Shown here: one piece after another, positions 1 to 6,002 of the stretch
Layout: every line of letters begins with the position of its first letter
Position numbering within the stretch: position 1 is the stretch's first letter
Source: Desulfobacterales bacterium
GTDB lineage: Bacteria > Desulfobacterota > Desulfobacteria > Desulfobacterales > C00003060
DNA: 8,442 nucleotides
Assembly: GCA_030613145.1 (NCBI GenBank)
Contig: JAUWMM010000058.1
Span: 1 to 8,442 of the forward strand
Direction of reading: 5' to 3'
Notes under the pieces: generated by a model
What the model was told of the DNA's origin: nothing
The model's input: the letters and a program-made list of their open reading frames with translations, nothing else
Databases searched by the model: none
Program-made: the position numbers and the translations under genes

Positions 1-265
1 GATCTTTATTCTCTTCAAACGTCTTAGGCCCTATGCCCGACACGTTCATGATATCTTCAGCCTTAACGAATGGCCCATGTTCTGCTCGGTACTGAACTAT
101 CCGCTCGGCATACTTAAGCCCTATGCCTTGCAGCTGCGCAAGTTCCTCTACCGACGCCTTATTAATATTAACCTTTTCTACTTCCCCAGCCCACAATGGA
201 AGGGACAGCGCCATAACAACTCCGATCACCAAGCATAGCGTAAAAGCCTTTTTCAGTTGTTTCAT
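1..265 (-). CDS. ComEA-like secreted helix-hairpin-helix DNA-binding protein, partial
   Basis: The frame opens at an ATG at 265-263 and runs off the window edge, giving 88 residues without a stop. Residues 1-26 form a signal peptide: a basic start (MKQLKK), a hydrophobic core and a cleavage-like LWA-GE junction. The rest is the ComEA-type helix-hairpin-helix unit: VNINKASVEELAQL at 32-45, GIG at 47-49, a helix, GPF at 64-66, and a second hairpin GIG at 77-79. The family binds double-stranded DNA without sequence specificity. In competent bacteria ComEA holds incoming DNA in the periplasm, but short stand-alone copies are common where competence is unproven. The start is supported by a strong Shine-Dalgarno (GGAGA, 272-276) placed correctly. 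It sits 189 nt after the dehydrogenase-acetyltransferase gene behind a structured leader. The family call is secure; a competence role is inference. Confidence 0.88.
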   Translation of the reverse strand, partial: MKQLKKAFTLCLVIGVVMALSLPLWAGEVEKVNINKASVEELAQLQGIGLKYAERIVQYRAEHGPFVKAEDIMNVSGIGPKTFEENKD

Positions 266-309
266 TGTAAATCTCCTTTCCTGAGTCTCCTGAGTTCCCC
301 TCTTTCTAT

Positions 310-402
310 GAACCCGCCAACTGATCCTGTTTTACTGGCAGTTCCCATCTTCGATCGTCTGCAACTCGTACTTTTTGCAGAACTGTCTATGGCCAACTGC
401 CA
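310..402 (-). promoter_or_regulatory. Structured leader of the comEA-like gene with two competing hairpins
   Basis: In the transcript, TGGCAGTT (402-395) is perfectly complementary to AACTGCCA (343-336), and the enclosed stretch contains a second perfect stem, CTGCAA (380-375) with TTGCAG (364-359). The same AACTGCCA segment also belongs to GAACTGCCA (344-336), which can pair with TGGCGGGTTC (319-310): nine pairs, including one G-U, with one bulged G and a 16-nt loop. The two foldings exclude each other, as in attenuators or riboswitches. I do not recognise a known class, and the conserved core of c-di-GMP-I (GEMM) RNAs is not visible. No U-tract follows the downstream hairpin and it ends about 30 nt before the Shine-Dalgarno, so the mode of control is unclear. 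Confidence 0.4.
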
Positions 403-411
403 AGCAAGAGC

Positions 412-440
412 CCTATGGCATAGAATCATATCTTTGTCAA
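412..440 (-). promoter_or_regulatory. Weak candidate promoter for the comEA-like gene
   Basis: A perfect -35 hexamer TTGACA (440-435) is followed after 17 nt by CATAGG (417-412), which matches only three of six consensus -10 positions. It lies just after the stop of the upstream fusion gene and before the structured leader, so it would place that leader inside the transcript. The weak -10 makes this uncertain. Confidence 0.3.
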
Positions 441-454
441 CTGTTTGGGATAAT

Positions 455-2083
455 TTAATGGCAGCTTCCGATACCATCAGCCTTTTCTTCAAACCTCTTA
501 CCGCATGAAAGGCACTTCAGATCATCCGTAAGCCGTTCACCACATTCGCACACCCAGCAGATCTGCCTTGCTGGATTGCCTACTACCAGAGCGTAGTCGG
601 GGACATTTTTTGTCACTATTGCACCGGCGCCAATGAAGCTGTACTTTCCAACGGTAGTACCGCAGACTATAGTGGCATTGGCCCCGATGGTGGCACCCTT
701 CATTACAAGAGTGGGCCGTACCTGATCCATTTTGCGAATCTCTGCACGAGGATTGTAAACATTGGTAAAAACCATGGACGGCCCACAGAATACTCCGTCT
801 TCAAGGGTAACACCCTTGAAGACACTCACATTATTCTGAATCTTGCAGCCTTTGCCTATGATCACGTCTGGGCCAATTACCACGTTCTGTCCAATGTTGC
901 AATTTTCCCCGATACGCGAACCGGAAAGGATGTGGGAAAAATGCCAGATATTGGCCCCCTCACCGATCTCTGCCCCGTCATCAACGTACGAAGATTCGTG
1001 CACAAAGAAGCTCGAAGCTGAAGGCTCAATTGTCAAAGGTTTTTGACCTTTTCCTGCAGCTTTCAGTTTTGAATTTTCAGCCAGCAAAACAGTAGCACCA
1101 TTTCTATCCAGAGACTCCTGGGATGCTTGGAGTACCCGCAAAACGCGGAGGCCCTCTCGGCCGTCGGTCTTTGGTTTTTGCCCTTTAGCAATGCAGTCCA
1201 GAAAATGCCGGCATTCTGCCTTGAGGGGTTCTCCCATTCGTTCCAGGTGGACCACCTCGGCATCCGCTTTAGAGGCGACAGGAATCCGCTGCAGCCATTC
1301 GATCTTATGGGAATAAAGGAGGAGTTTTTCCTTGCTCACATCATCAAAGACGGCCATTTTCTTATCGCCCACCACAACCAATTTCTGCTCCTTGAAGGGG
1401 TGAAGCCAAGATACAAAAATGTGCGCTTTGACGCCGCTGGGGAAATCAAGGGCCGTCAGGGTGGTGTCTGGAATCTGGCGCTGCAGGTAGCTGCCTCCCC
1501 TGGCATAGACGGTTTCAGGCATCTCTCCCAATAGCATTAGTATTACAGAAATGTCGTGAGGAGCAAAACTCCAGAGGATATTTTCCTCAGCCCTGATCTT
1601 GCCAATATTGAGGCGGTTGGAATAGAGGTACTGTATCTTCCCTAATTCTCCGGACTCAATGAGTTCTCTAAGCTTGATCACCGCTGGGTGATAGTGAAGG
1701 ATGTGGCCCACCATAAGAGTAAGTTGGTTCTGCTCTGCCAGTTCAACCAGTTGTTGACCATCTTCCTCGGTCAGTGCAAGCGGTTTTTCAACGAAAACGT
1801 GCTTCCCAGCAAGAAGGGCCTCGCGTACAAAAGTGAAATGGGTTTCAGCCGGAGTGGCTATTACCACACCCTGGATCTCTTCTCCCGTCAAAACATCACT
1901 CAGAGCCAGACACGTTTCCACATCAGGGTACTGCTCTTTGAACCGGTCCAGGAGCACTTCGTTTTTGTCACAAATGAGTTTCAAAGCACCCAGTTGGTGA
2001 AAGTTACGGACAAGGTTCTTGCCCCAGTAACCAGAACCGACCACGGCGACACAATGACCTTTGGTGGTGTCTAAGCTATTCAT
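455..2083 (-). CDS. Fusion: Gfo/Idh/MocA UDP-sugar dehydrogenase + left-handed beta-helix N-acetyltransferase
   Basis: A 542-residue two-enzyme protein. Residues 11-330 are a Gfo/Idh/MocA oxidoreductase: NAD-binding VGSGYWG (15-21), ATPAETH (76-82), the EKP catalytic-lysine motif (99-101) and WSFAPHD (171-177). After a linker near 335-358, residues 360-505 are hexapeptide repeats of a left-handed beta-helix acyltransferase with the IWHFSHI signature (379-385) of WbpD/WlbB-type enzymes. A zinc ribbon follows, with cysteines 512, 514, 524 and 527. WbpB/WlbA oxidises C3 of UDP-GlcNAcA and WbpD/WlbB acetylates the 3-amino product, making precursors of ManNAc3NAcA-type surface polysaccharides. The aminotransferase step between them (WbpE/WlbC) is not in this window. 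GAGGAGT upstream supports the ATG. An EPS-type regulator lies upstream. The domain calls are strong; the exact substrate is inferred, and other 3- or 4-acetamido sugars are possible. Confidence 0.88.
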   Translation of the reverse strand: MNSLDTTKGHCVAVVGSGYWGKNLVRNFHQLGALKLICDKNEVLLDRFKEQYPDVETCLALSDVLTGEEIQGVVIATPAETHFTFVREALLAGKHVFVEKPLALTEEDGQQLVELAEQNQLTLMVGHILHYHPAVIKLRELIESGELGKIQYLYSNRLNIGKIRAEENILWSFAPHDISVILMLLGEMPETVYARGGSYLQRQIPDTTLTALDFPSGVKAHIFVSWLHPFKEQKLVVVGDKKMAVFDDVSKEKLLLYSHKIEWLQRIPVASKADAEVVHLERMGEPLKAECRHFLDCIAKGQKPKTDGREGLRVLRVLQASQESLDRNGATVLLAENSKLKAAGKGQKPLTIEPSASSFFVHESSYVDDGAEIGEGANIWHFSHILSGSRIGENCNIGQNVVIGPDVIIGKGCKIQNNVSVFKGVTLEDGVFCGPSMVFTNVYNPRAEIRKMDQVRPTLVMKGATIGANATIVCGTTVGKYSFIGAGAIVTKNVPDYALVVGNPARQICWVCECGERLTDDLKCLSCGKRFEEKADGIGSCH

Positions 2084-2105
2084 ACTTTACTCCTCATCTT
2101 AAGCC

Positions 2106-2126
2106 TGCCAGCACGGGGTGCTGACA
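2106..2126 (-). promoter_or_regulatory. Hairpin next to the Shine-Dalgarno of the fusion gene
   Basis: The transcript reads TGTCAGCAC (2126-2118), CCC, GTGCTGGCA (2114-2106), forming nine pairs with one G-U and a three-base loop. It ends about ten bases before the GAGGAGT ribosome site of the gene starting at 2083. There is no U-tract, so it is not a terminator. It could affect translation initiation or mRNA stability; the function is unknown. Confidence 0.4.
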
Positions 2127-2185
2127 CACCTCTGTCCCTTGAATTACACTCTGTTGTGCGTGATAACCCATTAAGTTAACTATAG

Positions 2186-2219
2186 AAATAAACCCCTGCC
2201 GACTACTTGTCGGCAGAGG
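2186..2219 (-). terminator. Rho-independent terminator of the MarR-type regulator gene
   Basis: Directly after the TAA at 2224-2222 the transcript forms CCTCTGCCGAC (2219-2209), loop AAGTA, GTCGGCAGGGG (2203-2193). This is eleven pairs with one G-U, followed by TTTATTT. There is no T-rich tract on the other side, so it acts on minus-strand transcription. It separates the regulator from the fusion gene, which then needs its own promoter or readthrough. Confidence 0.85.
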
Positions 2220-2221
2220 CG

Positions 2222-2782
2222 TTAGGGCAGGGGCAATAGTTTGTCGGGAGAAATTCCCGTTGCCTCTCTTATTTTTCTTACACCCTTTGAATTGCCATCA
2301 AACAGAAGAGCTATATCAAAAGTTCCTTGGTCAAAGCCCTTCAAATCTTTCCAGTTGTTGCAGTGACCTACCAGATCCAGCCTTGGAAGTTTTTCTTCTA
2401 TTATGGAATCTACAAATTCTTTGACAATTTGAGGCCCTACAAAAATGATGCGAACACAGCCCTTGTTTTCAATAATAGCCAATCTTTCTGCCAATCTTTG
2501 CCGCACCCTGTTGTATTCCCTTAGCCTGGCCATAAAAAACCTGAAACCCAACCTTGATTTGGCCTCAATGCCCTTTGGCGTTAAAAGGTAAACATAACCT
2601 ATTTTGCGGGGGTTTTTGCGAAAGTTGCCGATCTTGACCAAACCCTTTTCCAAAAGGCTCTTAAGGACGTAATTTACCTGTCCAAGGCTGACACCTGCAT
2701 GCTCAGCCAGTTGCCGTTGCGTCAAGATCTCTTGACTATCTAAAGCGTCTAATACCTGGAAGGCCTTCTCGGATAGTTCCAT
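2222..2782 (-). CDS. EPS-associated MarR-family winged-helix regulator with extra C-terminal domain
   Basis: A 186-residue protein. Residues 1-95 resemble the EPS-associated MarR-type regulators found at polysaccharide loci: a helix-turn-helix (TQRQLAEHAGVSLGQVNYVL, 21-40), a recognition/wing section (EKGLVKIGNFRKNPRK, 45-60), YVYLLTPKGIEAKSRL (63-78) and a basic helix. That family is usually near 100 residues. Here about 78 more follow, beginning VRIIFVGPQIVKEF, with alternating strands and helices that suggest a small Rossmann-like fold. A glycine-rich loop is missing, so it may be a degenerate nucleotide- or sugar-nucleotide-sensing domain (inference). The gene has its own promoter, a palindrome over the likely start site and a terminator, so it is probably monocistronic and self-regulated. 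The Shine-Dalgarno before the ATG is weak. The likely target is the neighbouring polysaccharide gene or genes. Confidence 0.82.
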   Translation of the reverse strand: MELSEKAFQVLDALDSQEILTQRQLAEHAGVSLGQVNYVLKSLLEKGLVKIGNFRKNPRKIGYVYLLTPKGIEAKSRLGFRFFMARLREYNRVRQRLAERLAIIENKGCVRIIFVGPQIVKEFVDSIIEEKLPRLDLVGHCNNWKDLKGFDQGTFDIALLFDGNSKGVRKIREATGISPDKLLPLP

Positions 2783-2813
2783 GTGATTTTCTTATTCCCG
2801 ACACAAACCTAAC

Positions 2814-2831
2814 TTGTTCAATTTTGAACAA
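2814..2831. promoter_or_regulatory. Probable operator palindrome of the MarR-type regulator
   Basis: TTGTTCAA (2814-2821) and TTGAACAA (2824-2831) are perfect inverted 8-mers separated by two bases. The site begins just downstream of the -10 box and spans the expected start site near 2827, the usual position for a MarR-family autorepression operator. No second full copy was found in the window. Confidence 0.6.
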
Positions 2832-2833
2832 AC

Positions 2834-2862
2834 TTTCTATGTCGAAGGAAATCCTATGTCAA
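2834..2862 (-). promoter_or_regulatory. Sigma70-type promoter of the MarR-type regulator gene
   Basis: A perfect -35 TTGACA (2862-2857), a 17-nt spacer and a -10 TAGAAA (2839-2834, four of six consensus bases) are followed directly by the palindromic operator. The predicted start near 2827 leaves a leader of about 45 nt before the ATG at 2782. Confidence 0.65.
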
Positions 2863-3053
2863 GAAAAAACAGATAGTGACCATCCATAAAAGGACCGGCT
2901 TGGTAGTTTCTCCTCACAGGGCAAGAAGAGACAACTACGTAAAGTGTTACAAAATTCTTGAATGAGAAGTTTTCAGGGGATAAAAATTAATAGAGCAGAT
3001 GTTTGAAAGGTTTAAGTATAAAAAAACCGGACGCTAAGGTATTATGGGAAGCT
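2863..3053. other. Non-coding spacer with one imperfect hairpin
   Basis: No gene is apparent between the adenosyltransferase stop and the regulator's promoter. GTAGTTTCTC (2903-2912) faces GAGA-C-AACTAC (2928-2938): ten pairs with one bulge, not followed by a T-tract on either strand. A seven-T run in the minus transcript (3027-3021) lies about 30 nt after the adenosyltransferase stop, but I see no convincing stem before it, so a terminator there is unproven. Confidence 0.4.
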
Positions 3054-3872
3054 CTATCTTGATAGCTTGAGTCTTACAGTTTGACCGATGCTGGCTTTAA
3101 AATAGGAGCGGGCATCTCCCTGGTTCAAAGAGATCTCAAGGAGATTACGGCTTCCAAAGACGGCCACCGGACAGCCGGTCTTCGCACTGTCATAAGACTT
3201 TGACACCCCGTGAATCTTATGCCTTCCCATTCTGATCACAACTTCTTTTAGACTCGCATCATCTTTAAACCTTTCAAAGGCTACCTGGCTGATATTTGTA
3301 ACCAGGTTTCCGAAATGATCAATTGCTATGACAGTGCCAACTAGTTCATCGGTGGCAGAGACAAGGGCTTCCGGAATCTCGAGTCTGGTAACATCCGAGA
3401 GTGCAACCTCTTGTCCGAGCCGTAGCATATCAACGCCCTTTGATAGGTGAGCTGCTGCTGGGGCAAATATATCACGGCCGTGAAACGTGTGGCTTGTCGG
3501 TTTCAGAAAATACTTCCGGTTGGTTATCGTACAGATTCTCTCCACCTTTTCATCCTGGATGACCATGGTCAAGACGCCATTGTCAGGTGCCACAAAGAAA
3601 TGGCCTTCCTGTTGTAGACAGATAACCTTTCTCTTTCCACCAACACCGGGATCTACTACGACTACGTGAATGGAACCTTTCGGAAAATACCTGAAGGAGG
3701 CGTTTAGAGCCAAGGCTGCCTGTTTAACGTCATGCCTGGTAATGTTGTGGATGATGTCGACGATATGAACCCTGGGGTTTATGGACAGGATGACTCCCTT
3801 CATTACACCAACGTACTCATCCTGAAGTCCAAAATCGGTCAGCAAAGTTATAACGGGGATGTTGTCGTTCAT
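3054..3872 (-). CDS. S-adenosyl-L-methionine hydroxide adenosyltransferase (DUF62 family)
   Basis: Family members hydrolyse SAM to adenosine and methionine using hydroxide and are related to the fluorinase/chlorinase enzymes. Visible signatures, numbered from the chosen start: TLLTDFG (9-15), DEYVGVMKG (18-26), VVVDPGVGG (71-79), PDNG (96-99), FHGRDIFAPAAAHL (130-143) and a later DHFGNLVTNI typical of the C-terminal barrel. Length is 272 residues, normal for the family. The open frame extends upstream to an ATG at 4025, but those 51 residues are not family-like and are encoded by a palindrome-rich repeat, so MNDNIPVITL at 3872 is the better start, with a weak AAGG before it. It follows ruvB after a 222-bp gap; a role linked to recombination is not implied. 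Physiological purpose is poorly known in general. Confidence 0.87.
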   Translation of the reverse strand: MNDNIPVITLLTDFGLQDEYVGVMKGVILSINPRVHIVDIIHNITRHDVKQAALALNASFRYFPKGSIHVVVVDPGVGGKRKVICLQQEGHFFVAPDNGVLTMVIQDEKVERICTITNRKYFLKPTSHTFHGRDIFAPAAAHLSKGVDMLRLGQEVALSDVTRLEIPEALVSATDELVGTVIAIDHFGNLVTNISQVAFERFKDDASLKEVVIRMGRHKIHGVSKSYDSAKTGCPVAVFGSRNLLEISLNQGDARSYFKASIGQTVRLKLSR

Positions 3873-3905
3873 TTGAGACAGCCTTGAGATAAGGGTAATG
3901 TTTGC

Positions 3906-4033
3906 AGAGCACTTCGTTCGAGGACCGCTTCGCTCAAGGCGCGTTTCACTTGAGGCAAAAGCCAAAAAATGTTCTGCCTCAAGCGTAGCGATCCTCAAGT
4001 CCGCCCCAAGCGGACGGTCCTCCAACCTGCTCT
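3906..4033. repeat. Fold-back (inverted-repeat) element between ruvB and the adenosyltransferase gene
   Basis: Several perfect inverted pairs are nested around one centre: AGAGCA (3906-3911) with TGCTCT (4028-4033), GAGGACCG (3920-3927) with CGGTCCTC (4015-4022), and CTTGAGGCA (3949-3957) with TGCCTCAAG (3975-3983). The sequences between them align imperfectly. A local stem GTCCGC (3999-4004) with GCGGAC (4010-4015) competes with the outer one. Arms of roughly 50 bases each suggest a dispersed palindromic or MITE-like repeat, but I found no clear flanking target duplication. It encodes the spurious N-terminal extension of the downstream frame. Confidence 0.55.
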
Positions 4034-4042
4034 TATGTGAGA

Positions 4043-4086
4043 GAAAAAATACCCACTGGAATCACCTGTCCTTCTGACAAGGGGGT
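4043..4086 (-). terminator. Weak candidate terminator after ruvB
   Basis: Just past the ruvB stop the transcript has ACCC (4086-4083) that can pair with GGGT (4054-4051), enclosing an inner stem TGTC/GACA, followed by a six-T run (TATTTTTTC). The stem is broken and low in stability, so partial termination or none is possible. Confidence 0.3.
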
Positions 4087-4094
4087 GCAAGGCT

Positions 4095-5150
4095 CTATCT
4101 AAATAGTCCTTGTTGGATTGGCAAACCAAAATGACGGTATGCTTCTTCTGTGACCTTGCGGCCAGAGGAGGTGCGGTTGACAAAACCAATCTTTAGCAGG
4201 TACGGCTCAACAACATCCACCAGGGTGTCGGACTCTTCTTGCAAGGTGGCCGCGATGGCCTCAATGCCCACAGGCCCTCCCTTGTAGAAGTCGATAATGG
4301 TTTTCAAGTATTTCCTGTCCAGCACTGCCAGGCCCTTTTCATCAACCCCCTCAAGCTCCAATGCCTTACAGACTATGTCTTTGCGGATAATTCCGTCGCC
4401 TCTGACCTGGGCAAAGTCCCTCACCCGCTTCAAGAGCCGGTTCACAATCCTGGGGGTGCCCCGAGAGCGGCGTGCAATCTCGTAAGCGCCATCTGTGTCG
4501 ATTTCAACATTCAAAAGAACAGCCGAACGCCTTGCAATTTGAACCAGCTCTTCATCAGAGTAAAAATCGAGGCTCCTAAATATGCCAAAACGTTCACGCA
4601 GTGGAGCTGAGAGCAAACCTGCACGGGTTGTGGCACCCACCAGGACAAAGCGTGCCAGCCGGTATCGGTGACTTCTGGCATGAACGCCCTTATCAAAGAT
4701 AAAATCCACCGCAAAATCTTCCATAGCGGGATAGAGAAACTCCTCAACCACTTTCGGAAGCCGGTGGATCTCATCGATAAAGAGTAAGTCCCCTTCTTCC
4801 AGATGGGTCAGTATGCCTAACAGATCACCCCCCTTTTCCAGAGCCGGCCCACTGGTCACTGTCATGTTAACACCCATTTCTCCAGCAATAATGTGGGCAA
4901 GGGTTGTCTTGCCCAGGCCGGGGGGGGCATGAAACAGGATGTGATCCAGTGGCTCTTTCCGTTGGCGTGCAGCCTCAATGGCAATACTGAGGGCTTCTAT
5001 CACTTCGGCCTGACCGATATAGTCCTTCAAACTCTTAGGCCTGAGGCTTATGAAATGTGGTGTTTCCTCGGCAGGATCGACCTTGTTGGAAAGCAGTGCA
5101 ACGCTGTCCTCTCCAACTGCCTTACCTTCTTGTGGACTCTGATTTCCCAT
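4095..5150 (-). CDS. ruvB: Holliday junction branch-migration helicase subunit RuvB
   Basis: RuvB is the AAA+ motor that assembles as hexameric rings on RuvA-bound four-way junctions and drives branch migration with ATP in the cytoplasm. Visible parts: an N-terminal extension, [12 protein letters not shown] (36-47), Walker [10 protein letters not shown] (75-83), Walker [11 protein letters not shown] (122-131), sensor/arginine-finger segment [19 protein letters not shown] (171-189), sensor 2 [11 protein letters not shown] (230-240) and a C-terminal winged helix with [11 protein letters not shown] (290-300). Length 351 is close to the usual 330-350. An H replaces the common G just before Walker A. 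The ATG overlaps the ruvA TAA by one base (TAATG), with GGGGAAG upstream, so translation is coupled. It is the last clear member of ruvCAB here. Confidence 0.98.
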   Translation of the reverse strand: MGNQSPQEGKAVGEDSVALLSNKVDPAEETPHFISLRPKSLKDYIGQAEVIEALSIAIEAARQRKEPLDHILFHAPPGLGKTTLAHIIAGEMGVNMTVTSGPALEKGGDLLGILTHLEEGDLLFIDEIHRLPKVVEEFLYPAMEDFAVDFIFDKGVHARSHRYRLARFVLVGATTRAGLLSAPLRERFGIFRSLDFYSDEELVQIARRSAVLLNVEIDTDGAYEIARRSRGTPRIVNRLLKRVRDFAQVRGDGIIRKDIVCKALELEGVDEKGLAVLDRKYLKTIIDFYKGGPVGIEAIAATLQEESDTLVDVVEPYLLKIGFVNRTSSGRKVTEEAYRHFGLPIQQGLFR

Positions 5151-5767
5151 TAGCTTACTTCCCCGCGATAGACCTCTTCAAAAAGTTCTTCTGCCGTAGT
5201 AATACTGCTATTTCTTTTCAAGGCGGCAGCTATCAGCCCCCTAGCTTCTTTCACCTTGTGGCCCAACTGCTTTATCAGCACCCCCTGGACCTGTTCCACA
5301 AAATCTTCAGATGGTGCAGTTTCAGTCGGTTCTTCAACCTTTCGGATTAAGGCAAACTTAGCCATCTTGCCCTCCAAGGTTGCCAAGATTTTTTGTGCTG
5401 TTCGGTTCCCAATCCCTTTTAGTCGCTTCAAATAGGGCGCATCCCTGGACTCTATAGCCCTGGCAATCTCTCGAACCGGTGCCGTAAGGGCCTGAACCGC
5501 CTTCATAGGTCCGATATCTTCCACTGATATGAAGTAACGGAAGAACTCCCGTTCCACCTCCAGGTTGAAACCTATAAGAGTCGGCTTGGGCTGACGCTCA
5601 GTTTGATGGTAGTAAATATATAGGGCAACCTCTTCACCAGTCTTTTTGGAGTCAATGGACTCTCTTACAATTGCCGGCAGTAGTATTTCGTAACCAACCT
5701 GGTTGGCTAACAGCAAGATACGATCCTGTTCCTTTTTTAGCAGCTTGCCTTCCAGATAGCCGATCAT
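5150..5767 (-). CDS. ruvA: Holliday junction recognition protein RuvA
   Basis: RuvA tetramers bind the four-way junction, load RuvB and regulate its ATPase. The protein has 205 residues (E. coli 203) with the standard MIGYLEGKL start and N-terminal OB fold (1-65). Tandem helix-hairpin-helix motifs follow, at about 80-95 ([15 protein letters not shown]) and 114-128 ([15 protein letters not shown]). After an acidic linker, the C-terminal RuvB-binding three-helix domain includes [16 protein letters not shown]. The Shine-Dalgarno GTAGGAGCA (5780-5772) is well placed before the ATG. The gene is separated from ruvC by 233 nt, unusual for this operon, and the gap is filled by an inserted repeat element. 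Its stop overlaps the ruvB start. Confidence 0.97.
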   Translation of the reverse strand: MIGYLEGKLLKKEQDRILLLANQVGYEILLPAIVRESIDSKKTGEEVALYIYYHQTERQPKPTLIGFNLEVEREFFRYFISVEDIGPMKAVQALTAPVREIARAIESRDAPYLKRLKGIGNRTAQKILATLEGKMAKFALIRKVEEPTETAPSEDFVEQVQGVLIKQLGHKVKEARGLIAAALKRNSSITTAEELFEEVYRGEVS

Positions 5768-5777
5768 ATCCTGCTCC

Positions 5778-5784
5778 TACGATT
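5778..5784. repeat. Left copy of target-site duplication of the MITE-like element
   Basis: TACGATT here is repeated exactly at 5996-6002, immediately outside the opposite terminal repeat. The preceding C is also shared, so the duplication is 7 or 8 bp. This copy lies next to the ruvA Shine-Dalgarno. Confidence 0.7.
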
Positions 5785-5995
5785 GGTGGTCTCGTAAAAA
5801 GTCAATTTTCCTCACTCCATGAGCATTTTGGGCGCACTCAAAATGCTCAGCTAAAATGCTAACACGTAGTGAAGCATGGCGCTCAACTCGGGCTAACACC
5901 CTCAAACAGTTAGCATTTTTTCACGCTGAACATCTCGAGTGCTTTTCTCCTAAAATGCTCAATGTCCTTCGTAAAAAACTTTTTACGAAGCCATC
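5785..5995. mobile_element. MITE-like non-coding element inserted between ruvC and ruvA
   Basis: The element is 211 bp. Its left end GGTGGTCTCGTAAAAAGT (5785-5802) is an inverted match (15 of 18) to the right end ACTTTTTACGAAGCCATC (5978-5995). Internal inverted pairs continue the fold-back: TGAGCATTTT (5820-5829) with AAAATGCTCA (5952-5961), and AAAATGCTAAC (5853-5863) with GTTAGCATTTT (5909-5919), leaving a central loop of about 45 nt. A further tight palindrome lies at 5968-5989. It is flanked by TACGATT direct repeats. No open frame resembling a transposase is present, so it would have to be moved in trans. It is transcribed within the ruv operon and would fold into a long hairpin. Confidence 0.75.
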
Positions 5996-6002
5996 TACGA
6001 TT
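5996..6002. repeat. Right copy of target-site duplication, overlapping the ruvC stop codon
   Basis: TACGATT again, matching 5778-5784. Its last two bases are part of the ruvC TAA (6003-6001), so the duplication kept the stop codon intact on the ruvC side while the other copy stayed beside the ruvA ribosome site. Confidence 0.7.

Noticed and set aside
310..402. c-di-GMP-I (GEMM) riboswitch upstream of the comEA-like gene
   Set aside because: The GEMM class is known from such positions in deltaproteobacteria, but its conserved core, including the GCAAAGCC-type segment and tetraloop, is not visible here.
262..492. A 76-codon minus-strand frame between the fusion gene and the comEA-like gene
   Set aside because: It begins at a TTG inside the end of the fusion gene, has low-complexity basic composition, overlaps the comEA-like start, and coincides with the paired leader segments. 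It is better explained as non-coding leader.
1127..1534. A 135-codon plus-strand frame
   Set aside because: It lies wholly inside the fusion gene on the opposite strand and has no recognisable motif. The other plus-strand frames inside ruvB, ruvA, pal and cpoB are rejected on the same grounds.
3021..3056. Rho-independent terminator after the adenosyltransferase gene
   Set aside because: A seven-T run is present in the transcript, but no stable stem could be built directly before it.
3873..4025. Upstream ATG start for the adenosyltransferase, adding 51 residues
   Set aside because: The extra residues do not resemble the family N-terminus and are encoded by the fold-back repeat. The family motif TLLTDFG begins just after the ATG at 3872.
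5785..5995. CRISPR-like repeats, because AAAATGCT and GAGCATTTT recur
   Set aside because: The recurring units are short, irregularly spaced and mostly inverted, and they fit nested arms of a fold-back element rather than repeat-spacer units.
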